Below, one piece after another: positions 1 through 5,276 of a stretch of DNA of 5,971 nucleotides (position 1 is the first letter of the stretch; the number at the start of each line of letters is the position of its first letter). Both the position numbers and the translations under genes were made by a program. The DNA lies in assembly GCA_023379355.1 (NCBI GenBank), contig JAMCUD010000067.1, positions 1 to 5,971 on the forward strand. The letters are read 5' to 3'. The stretch is from Thermoplasmatota archaeon (lineage in GTDB: Archaea; Thermoplasmatota; Thermoplasmata; Thermoplasmatales; Thermoplasmataceae). Under the pieces are notes generated by a model, which worked only from the letters and a program-made list of their open reading frames with translations, had not been told where the DNA came from and did not search any database.

Positions 1-232
1 CCGGTATTGGTTAAAAACATTGGCATTATTACTGAGTTAACATTTTATTGAGTGAAAATGCTCACCTCCTAATTCTATTTCATATCTGAAATTTATAATA
101 ACCATGGTACACCATTAGTGTGGTGAGTCAACTCCCTGAAATGATTCATAAAATGAGAATTTGAACTCAAGCATGAGTGGGGTTTAATCATGATAAATTA
201 ATAGGATATCTAATTTTAATCCCGGCATAGAG
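1..232. other. Left intergenic region without a convincing gene
   Basis: This AT-rich stretch downstream of nob1 has no reading frame of useful length on either strand. Two short plus-strand frames are open from the left edge and stop at 40 and 51; either could be the tail of an upstream gene, but neither is recognisable. On the minus strand a frame opens at ATG 26-24 and runs off the edge (begins MPMFLTNTG). Short inverted repeats occur at 110-114/121-125 (CACCA/TGGTG) and 165-169/174-178 (ACTCA/TGAGT); both have only 5-bp stems. No U-rich archaeal terminator is evident just after the nob1 stop. The word TGAGT or its complement occurs five times between 33 and 178. Confidence 0.6.
61..98 (-). 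promoter_or_regulatory. Candidate promoter and strong Shine-Dalgarno element reading leftward
   Basis: Read on the minus strand, a TATA-like TTATAAAT lies at 98-91, and AGGAGGTGAG lies at 70-61. The latter contains GGAGGTGA, fully complementary to the conserved 16S rRNA 3' tail. Initiation about 25 bases below the TATA centre would fall near position 70, at the very start of this element. No start codon sits at normal spacing: the first ATG (43) opens a 4-codon frame, and the first one open to the edge is at 26, about 35 bases away. It may serve a gene beyond the left edge or be coincidental. Confidence 0.3.
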
Positions 233-700
233 TTATTTGGGGAAGCGTTTGACGGCATGTCCGCATATTTCGCACACAGCCACGAATTTTGGATAGATCT
301 TTCTGCAGCCTGTGCACCGGAACTGCCATTCTATCTGATTCTTTATGGTCTCTTTCTCCACACCGATGTATTTTATTCCCATTTTACCGGCTACGTTCTG
401 AATGGCGTAATCATCACTTACTATGACTCCTGACAGGTCGAGTGCTGCAGAGATGACATCTATGTCCGTTTCACTTAGGACCCTGATATCACCGGTTTCT
501 TCCGCTGTTTTCCTGACAAGTTTTTTGCAATCATCTGAAGGAGTGATAACCGAGATATATTCTGAGATCTGATCCATGTTACGTTTGAGCTTTCCCTTTC
601 TAATCTCACCCATAACTGAGGCTGGAACACAGATGTTTCCAGAAATGAGATTTATGTTTCTTGAGATTATGGCACCGGTGTCTAGAATATAAACAGGCAT
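233..700 (-). CDS. nob1: Archaeal NOB1-type endoribonuclease (PIN domain plus zinc ribbon)
   Basis: The 155-residue product matches archaeal NOB1, the endonuclease that makes the final 3' cleavage of precursor 16S rRNA on the nascent small ribosomal subunit in the cytoplasm. The N-terminal PIN domain (about residues 1-115) begins with the typical V-Y-I-L-D-T strand, carrying acidic D7. Further candidate metal-binding acids are E32, D79/D81 and D96/D97. The C-terminal zinc ribbon (about 125-150) has C129-x2-C132 and C143-x2-C146. Length is normal for the archaeal family. The gene starts 17 bases after the citrate synthase stop, so co-transcription is likely. That gap has no Shine-Dalgarno sequence, so translation may be re-initiation-dependent or from an unrecognised internal promoter. 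The ATG at 700 is chosen because the PIN domain's first strand begins immediately after it. The main alternative, a VapC-type toxin, is made unlikely by the zinc ribbon and the absence of an antitoxin. Confidence 0.93.
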   Translation of the reverse strand: MPVYILDTGAIISRNINLISGNICVPASVMGEIRKGKLKRNMDQISEYISVITPSDDCKKLVRKTAEETGDIRVLSETDIDVISAALDLSGVIVSDDYAIQNVAGKMGIKYIGVEKETIKNQIEWQFRCTGCRKIYPKFVAVCEICGHAVKRFPK

Positions 701-717
701 GGAATGAAATTTGGAGT

Positions 718-1875
718 TCAGTTCCTTTCGTTTATTGGAACGTATCTCCTGGGTGCCCTCTCACCCGTATACTTGCTTCTTGGCCTGAATATACGGTTGT
801 TCTGCACGTATTCATAGGAACGGGCAACCCATCCAGAAATCCTTCCCACGGCAAATATTGGGGTGAAAACATCAGACGGGAAACCTATGGAATAGTACAG
901 TATTCCGGAGTAGAAATCCACATTGGGAAATATGCCTTTCTCCCCGAGCTTGTTGACCATTAGCTCCTCTATTTTTGTAGCAGTCTTGAAGAGGTTTTCC
1001 TGCCCGTTTTTCCTGGTTACATATTCGGCATAGCCCTTCAGAATCTTTGCCCGTGGATCATATACCTTGTAAACCCTGTGTCCGAACCCCATGATCTTCT
1101 CTTTCTTTTCCATTTTCTCTGTGAGAACTTTCTCGGCATTATCCGGAGAACCTGTTTCCTTTATGAGAGCCAGAGCCCTCTCGTTAGCACCCCCATGAAG
1201 CGGCCCTTTCAGTGTTGAAATTGCGGCTGTGATTGCAGAGTACATATCTGATAGGGTGGAGATAGTCAACATTGCTGAAAATGTCGATGCGTTCATACCA
1301 TGATCTGCATGAAGGATAAGTGCAGTGTCAAGCATCTTCGCCTCAACTGTATCCGGCTTCCTTCCAGCTGATTGGTAGAAGAAATTCGCAGCATATGAAA
1401 GCTCAGAATCTGGGTTTATGAACTCTTCCCCACTGCTTGCCCTCTTTATGGCTGCGACTATTGTGGGCATTTTGGCTATTAATTTTATGCCTATCTCTTT
1501 CTGCTGTTCCACATCAGGCTCAACGCTGGTTTTATCCTTTCCCCCAATATATGACACAACTGTCCTCAATGAAGACATGGGGTGGGATGTCCTGGAAATC
1601 TTTTTGATAAGTTCATAAACATCGTCCTCAATGTACATTTCTTTTTTAAGCTTGGAAACGTATTCCCTGTATTCCTTTTCATCCGGAAGTTTCCCGAATA
1701 AGAGCAGATAGGAGACCTCTTCATAATTTGACTGATTTGTCAGTGTTTCAATATCGTAACCCCTGTATGCAAGAATTCCGTTTATTCCGTCTACGTAACC
1801 AATTTTGGTCTCAGCAGCTATAACGCCCTCAAGACCTCTTGAAAATTCCTGCTTCTGTTCAACTGTTTCTGCCAT
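718..1875 (-). CDS. gltA: Citrate synthase (possibly 2-methylcitrate synthase)
   Basis: The 385-residue product is a full-length type I citrate synthase, which condenses acetyl-CoA with oxaloacetate to give citrate and CoA at the entry of the citric acid cycle. The family's N-terminal signature G-L-E-G-V-I-A-A-E-T is at 14-23. The catalytic triad is visible: H227 in P-L-H-G-G, H266 in G-F-G-H-R-V-Y-K, and D320 in P-N-V-D-F-Y-S-G. Substrate-binding arginines are probably R267, R345 and R364 or R366. The H-A-D-H-G-M-N-A-S-T-F block (189-199) and the H-P-M-x2-L-R-T block (98-104) resemble bacterial CitZ/PrpC enzymes. From memory, the characterised Thermoplasma acidophilum citrate synthase lacks these forms, so this may be a second, bacterial-like type (inference). 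Sequence alone does not exclude 2-methylcitrate synthase, which uses propionyl-CoA. A TATA box and a Shine-Dalgarno site precede the ATG; nob1 follows after 17 bases. Confidence 0.94.
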   Translation of the reverse strand: MAETVEQKQEFSRGLEGVIAAETKIGYVDGINGILAYRGYDIETLTNQSNYEEVSYLLLFGKLPDEKEYREYVSKLKKEMYIEDDVYELIKKISRTSHPMSSLRTVVSYIGGKDKTSVEPDVEQQKEIGIKLIAKMPTIVAAIKRASSGEEFINPDSELSYAANFFYQSAGRKPDTVEAKMLDTALILHADHGMNASTFSAMLTISTLSDMYSAITAAISTLKGPLHGGANERALALIKETGSPDNAEKVLTEKMEKKEKIMGFGHRVYKVYDPRAKILKGYAEYVTRKNGQENLFKTATKIEELMVNKLGEKGIFPNVDFYSGILYYSIGFPSDVFTPIFAVGRISGWVARSYEYVQNNRIFRPRSKYTGERAPRRYVPINERN

Positions 1876-1884
1876 AATAATTAA

Positions 1885-1889
1885 CTCCT
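1885..1889 (-). promoter_or_regulatory. Shine-Dalgarno site of citrate synthase
   Basis: AGGAG on the minus strand ends 9 bases before the ATG at 1875. It supports that start and shows this mRNA has a leader, consistent with a TATA box too far upstream for leaderless initiation. The other intact minus-strand genes of the window show no such site. Confidence 0.65.
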
Positions 1890-1892
1890 GTT

Positions 1893-1968
1893 CAGAATTG
1901 CACTAAAATTAATTAACTTTTATAACAAGAAATGTTCTGATAGCTAAACTGGCATTACAGCAATTCTG
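1893..1968. repeat. Perfect 9-bp inverted repeat bracketing the citrate synthase promoter
   Basis: CAGAATTGC at 1893-1901 is matched exactly by its reverse complement GCAATTCTG at 1960-1968. The 58-base spacer contains the TATA box, and the left arm covers the predicted transcription start. The spacer is long and AT-rich, so an RNA hairpin is less likely than a pair of protein-binding half-sites. A chance match of this length within a 165-base gap is uncommon but possible. Confidence 0.4.
1918..1925 (-). promoter_or_regulatory. TATA box of citrate synthase
   Basis: Minus-strand TTATAAAA is centred about 46 bases upstream of the ATG. Initiation about 25 bases below it, near 1896, would give a leader of roughly 20 bases that includes the AGGAG site. 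The region just upstream, where the BRE would lie, overlaps the symmetric sequence AGAAATGTTCT (1928-1938), a possible operator. Confidence 0.55.
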
Positions 1969-2040
1969 TTACACTCACGGGAATTATAACTTTCAAGCTT
2001 TGCAACTCAGTGTTAACTCATCTGGAGAATTCATAAATAC

Positions 2041-3720
2041 CTATAATTGCTTCTGTTTTGCAAGTTCCTCTTCCTTCAGTATTCTTCGTATTATATTGCC
2101 ATTTAACGTCTTTGGAAGCTCCTGCCTGATGACATATTCTCTTGGAATTTTGTTTGGTGAAAGGTTCGAAGCAACAATTTTCATCACCTTATCCAGAGAT
2201 ATTGTTTTTCCCTCAGCAGGGGATAAAAATGCCTTAATGATTTCGTTTCCTGATTTGTCAGGAAGACCTATAACTGCAGCCTCAGCTATGGTATCTATCC
2301 TGGTAAGTACGTCCTCTATCTCCCTTGGTGATATCATTATGCCACCTGAATATATCTGATCATTCAGTTTTCCCGTAATATAATAGTAGGAATCTCTGTC
2401 TTTGTGTGCAATATCCATTGTAAGAAAGTTTCCATCTTTGATCCTTTCCCTTGTTTCCTGATCAAGACCCCAGTATCCAGGAGTAACCTGAGGACCGCTT
2501 ATTGTAAGCTGTCCATCCTCCATGAACTGTTTTGGCTGGCCAGTGATCTCGTCAACGATTTCAGATCGCACCATTGAAAGCGCTTTCCCCACCGATCCGG
2601 GGCGTCTGTTGTTCCTGTCATAGTCGTTTAAGTGGGTGAGCCCCGAGGCTTCAGGAACGCTGTATCCTTCAATAATGTGAAAACCAAGATCTTCTTCTAT
2701 TTTTTGAAGCATTTCCCAGGGAGTATTTCCCAGAGAACTGATTATGATTCTGGGAGATATCTTCTTTCGCTTTATCCTGATCTTTTTCTCTATACCTGAG
2801 ACAAGTTTCACAACGAATGAATTCCCAATGATAAGATTGGGATCGTTTTTTAATATGAAATCAGAAAGTTCCCTGATTATGTTCAATTTGTCCCCAATAA
2901 TGGCTGTCCACCCTCTGGAAAATGTGAAGAATATGGAAAGAACTGTGGAATATGCGGAGAAAAAAGGGACTGTGGATGCCACTTTCAGAGGTTTTTCAAA
3001 TGCTGGAAACCAGCCGTTGAAGCTTTGAACTGCCGCTTGCAGATTCATTTGCGTAATCTTCACGAATCTCTGTTCTCCAGAAACGGAAGGAGTCTGGATC
3101 AGGATGCTTGTATCTCTGTAAAGGTCAATTTCTGCCTCTTCTCCGGACCCTTCAAACAAAGTATCAGAAAATTTGACCACGTTTTTGGACCATGGTATGT
3201 GCCTTATGAAACCAAGGTTTTCAAATGACCTCACAACTCCATTTTCAAAGGACATGAAATCCTGGTACCTTACAACTATAACATTGATTCCATTCTTTGC
3301 AAGGTCAGATATCTTTATGAACCCCACATCGCTGATTATAATACACTTGGCACCTATGGAATTTATGGAATTCCGTATTTCAATGTGTGAAAGTTCAGGA
3401 TCCATTGGTGCAGCAATTACCCCAATTTTCATTGATGCATAGAGTGATATGACGAACTGGGGGGAATTGTCAAGAAATATTGCTACCCTGTCCCCTTTCA
3501 CAAGTTCCATTGCTGACATGTATGAAGCCAGTGAATCGATGCTTGAAATGAGATTGTGAAATGAGATGTATCTTGACTTGTATATTATTGCCGGATGACT
3601 CTCCAATTCTCCCGCAATATTTTTCAGGATGGAATATTGTGAAGTTTCCTCCAGATGGTCATACTGTGGAGTTTCAGTATTTTTGCCATTGCCTGACTCA
3701 ACTTTTTCCTGTTCCGTCAT
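2041..3720 (-). CDS. Acyl-CoA synthetase family (ANL superfamily) protein with degenerate active site
   Basis: The 559-residue product has the AMP-dependent acyl-CoA synthetase fold. After a hydrophilic head of about 30 residues, the N-terminal domain shows V-K-G-D-R-V-A (74-80), N-S-P-x-F-V (85-90) and K-I-G-V-I-A-A-P (98-105). The C-terminal domain shows S-G-G-I-M-I-S-P-R-E-I-E (458-469). Functional family members activate a fatty acid, acetate or related acid with ATP and transfer it to CoA. Here the catalytic motifs are altered: the phosphate loop T-S/G-G-T-T-G-x-P-K-G reads T-P-S-V-S-G-E-Q-R-F (210-219); Y-G-x-T-E reads Y-S-V-P-E (353-357); T-G-D reads T-M-D (434-436); G-R reads G-K (450-451); and the P-K-T-x-x-G-K lysine is N542. 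Ordinary adenylation seems unlikely. The frame is intact, so a pseudoenzyme, a regulatory or binding role, or a changed reaction is inferred. The ATG at 3720 fits the promoter spacing. Confidence 0.85.
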   Translation of the reverse strand: MTEQEKVESGNGKNTETPQYDHLEETSQYSILKNIAGELESHPAIIYKSRYISFHNLISSIDSLASYMSAMELVKGDRVAIFLDNSPQFVISLYASMKIGVIAAPMDPELSHIEIRNSINSIGAKCIIISDVGFIKISDLAKNGINVIVVRYQDFMSFENGVVRSFENLGFIRHIPWSKNVVKFSDTLFEGSGEEAEIDLYRDTSILIQTPSVSGEQRFVKITQMNLQAAVQSFNGWFPAFEKPLKVASTVPFFSAYSTVLSIFFTFSRGWTAIIGDKLNIIRELSDFILKNDPNLIIGNSFVVKLVSGIEKKIRIKRKKISPRIIISSLGNTPWEMLQKIEEDLGFHIIEGYSVPEASGLTHLNDYDRNNRRPGSVGKALSMVRSEIVDEITGQPKQFMEDGQLTISGPQVTPGYWGLDQETRERIKDGNFLTMDIAHKDRDSYYYITGKLNDQIYSGGIMISPREIEDVLTRIDTIAEAAVIGLPDKSGNEIIKAFLSPAEGKTISLDKVMKIVASNLSPNKIPREYVIRQELPKTLNGNIIRRILKEEELAKQKQL

Positions 3721-3743
3721 CTTTTATATAGCAGATAGAATAT

Positions 3744-3752
3744 GTTTAAAAG
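3744..3752 (-). promoter_or_regulatory. TATA-like box of the acyl-CoA synthetase homologue
   Basis: Minus-strand CTTTTAAAC is centred about 28 bases before the ATG at 3720, with an A-rich, BRE-like tract just upstream. This spacing implies a leaderless mRNA, in agreement with the lack of a Shine-Dalgarno site. It lies in the 67-base gap after nnr, so the gene can be transcribed independently of nnr. Confidence 0.45.
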
Positions 3753-3787
3753 GTTTTTCCTGGACATCATTGCTATTTGCGCTCCTT

Positions 3788-5182
3788 CTACTTTTCAAAA
3801 TATAATTTCATAACCTTGGGTATTGCCTCTATCATGTCATTCACGCTGAAAAAATAGGACTTGCCGTTGAAAGAGATTTCCGCTGCCTTTTTGTTTATGA
3901 AAGTACCGGCAGAGCAAGCTCTCAGCCTGATCATGCCCTTTGAGATCAGGCCGCTGATTATTCCAGCAAGGAGATCTCCGGTTCCACCCATGGTCATCCT
4001 GCTGTTTCCTCCATCGGTTAGAATTGTATTTACTCCATCCGTAATTGTATCTGTTGAACCTTTTAGAACAGTGGTAAAACCATAATGCCTAGAAAGTTCC
4101 TCAGCATTTTCCCTTGTTGGATCCTCGTCGTAAAATCTCAAAAACTCCCCCCTGTGCGGGGTTACGGTTATTTTTTTGCCCATTATGGTATTTTTGTGGG
4201 AAGAGAGCATTTTAAGGGCATCGGCGTCCAGTATAATTTCTCCGTCATATGCAGCTATCAGAGAAAGAATAGATTTTTCAAATATGCCAGAAATACCCAT
4301 GCCAGGTCCAATGAGTATTGATTTATGTTTCATAATCTCATCCAGCGGCAGATTGTCCGGTGTTACTTCCCTGACTATTATTTCCGGGTTGTATGATGAG
4401 ATGATGCTGTAATTCTCTCTGGTTGTGTAAACCCTCACAAGGTCTGACCCCACCGACAGTGCCCCCATGGATGATATCACTGCCGAACCATGGAATGACC
4501 AGCCTCCAACTATTGCCACTGTCCCGTTGTCACCCTTATGTGAATCCTTTTCAGGAGCCTTCAGGTATACGAGATCTCCTGGCCCGGAATAATTGATTGC
4601 CTTATCTGGAATCCCTATATCCATTACCTCTATCTTTCCAGCATTGGCATTGTTCATGCCTTCCTTGATATCTGTGAAAGTGACTGTAATATCAGGATTT
4701 ACTGTCGTTCCTGTACCAAGTCCGGATGGTATGTCCACTGATACTATTTTTTTGCCGGATTTATTTATTTTTAGTATCACTGAAGAGTATGGTTCACGCA
4801 GTTCGCCCTTTGTGCCGGTCCCAAGAAGTGAATCCACAACTATGTCTGCGTTTTCCAGCAATCTTTCGATTTCATCCTCTTCATAAATTTTCCCCTTGAA
4901 CCCTCTCAGAGCCTTTCTCGCCATGTCAGTCTTCATTGACGATTTTCCCTTTATGAGATAAACTGAAACCATGAATTCATCCTGCAGAAACTGTGCCGCC
5001 ATTAAACCGTCACCTGCGTTATTACCGGTGCCGCATACAATAAGAACTGCGGAACCATGTTTGAAATTGTCAGATATCACCTTTGAAACTGCCTTTCCAG
5101 CATTTGTCATGAGAACAAACAGGTCACCATTGCGGTACTGGTAATTTATATCCATCCTTTTCTGGTCCAAAAAGCTGATCAT
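3788..5182 (-). CDS. nnr: Bifunctional NAD(P)H-hydrate repair enzyme (epimerase plus ADP-dependent dehydratase)
   Basis: The 464-residue product is a full-length fusion of the YjeF N-terminal and ribokinase-like C-terminal domains. It repairs NADHX and NADPHX, the hydrated, inactive forms of reduced nicotinamide cofactors: the epimerase interconverts the R and S forms, and the dehydratase restores NAD(P)H using ADP. The epimerase half (about 1-205) has L-M-T-N-A-G (24-29), G-T-G-N-N-A-G-D-G (51-59), V-D-S-L-L-G-T-G (116-123) and S-V-D-I-P-S-G-L (148-155). The dehydratase half (about 212-464) has H-K-G-D-N-G (215-220), G-P-G-M-G (292-296), L-D-A-D-A-L (318-323), T-P-H-R-G-E-F (341-347) and G-G-T-G-D-L-L-A-G (399-407), with likely catalytic D403. 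No key residue appears lost. The ATG at 5182 fits a TATA box 27 bases upstream, indicating a leaderless mRNA; Met10 (5155) directly precedes the conserved D11 and is a less likely start. Confidence 0.95.
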   Translation of the reverse strand: MISFLDQKRMDINYQYRNGDLFVLMTNAGKAVSKVISDNFKHGSAVLIVCGTGNNAGDGLMAAQFLQDEFMVSVYLIKGKSSMKTDMARKALRGFKGKIYEEDEIERLLENADIVVDSLLGTGTKGELREPYSSVILKINKSGKKIVSVDIPSGLGTGTTVNPDITVTFTDIKEGMNNANAGKIEVMDIGIPDKAINYSGPGDLVYLKAPEKDSHKGDNGTVAIVGGWSFHGSAVISSMGALSVGSDLVRVYTTRENYSIISSYNPEIIVREVTPDNLPLDEIMKHKSILIGPGMGISGIFEKSILSLIAAYDGEIILDADALKMLSSHKNTIMGKKITVTPHRGEFLRFYDEDPTRENAEELSRHYGFTTVLKGSTDTITDGVNTILTDGGNSRMTMGGTGDLLAGIISGLISKGMIRLRACSAGTFINKKAAEISFNGKSYFFSVNDMIEAIPKVMKLYFEK

Positions 5183-5204
5183 ATCTGTTATAAATCCAAG
5201 CTGA

Positions 5205-5213
5205 CATATAATC
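5205..5213 (-). promoter_or_regulatory. TATA box of nnr
   Basis: Minus-strand GATTATATG is centred 27 bases upstream of the nnr ATG, behind a purine-rich, BRE-like GGAAAAAGTAA. Initiation would fall at or next to the start codon, indicating a leaderless transcript. A second TTTATAA at 5188-5194 is too close to the ATG to direct this start. Confidence 0.6.
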
Positions 5214-5246
5214 TATTACTTTTTCCGGTCTGATTGTTAAGTTAAG

Positions 5247-5255
5247 TTTATATAA
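5247..5255 (+). promoter_or_regulatory. TATA box of the divergent membrane protein gene
   Basis: TTTATATAA is a near-ideal archaeal TATA box centred 26 bases before the ATG at 5277, implying a leaderless transcript. It faces away from the nnr TATA box, with the two centres about 42 bases apart, so the preinitiation complexes of the two divergent genes could interfere or be regulated together. Confidence 0.7.
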
Positions 5256-5276
5256 CTTCAGAATAATAATAGATGT

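Noticed and set aside
101..178. Short hairpins and the palindrome ACCATGGT in the left intergenic region
   Set aside because: Stems are only 4-6 base pairs and are not followed by U-runs; they do not make a credible terminator or structured RNA.
184..228. 14-codon minus-strand frame starting 4 bases after the nob1 stop
   Set aside because: Too short to support, with no Shine-Dalgarno site and no recognisable peptide.
661..963. Plus-strand open frame of 100 codons opposite nob1 and citrate synthase
   Set aside because: It lies almost wholly antisense to the conserved C-terminal part of citrate synthase, and its translation has no recognisable domain.
2744..3442. Three plus-strand open frames opposite the acyl-CoA synthetase homologue
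   Set aside because: They are antisense to a well-supported gene, overlap each other, have no promoter spacing, and give no protein-like motif.
3723..3730. TATATAAA on the minus strand beside the synthetase ATG
   Set aside because: It is a good TATA match but ends 2 bases before the start codon, so initiation would fall inside the gene with no suitable in-frame start nearby.
3742..3813. 23-codon plus-strand frame between the synthetase homologue and nnr
   Set aside because: It overlaps the 3' end of nnr, lies only about 15 bases from the nearest TATA-like sequence, and is not protein-like.
3861..4886. Several plus-strand open frames opposite nnr
   Set aside because: They are antisense to a gene whose motifs are continuous through this stretch; the hydrophobic translations are typical antisense artefacts.
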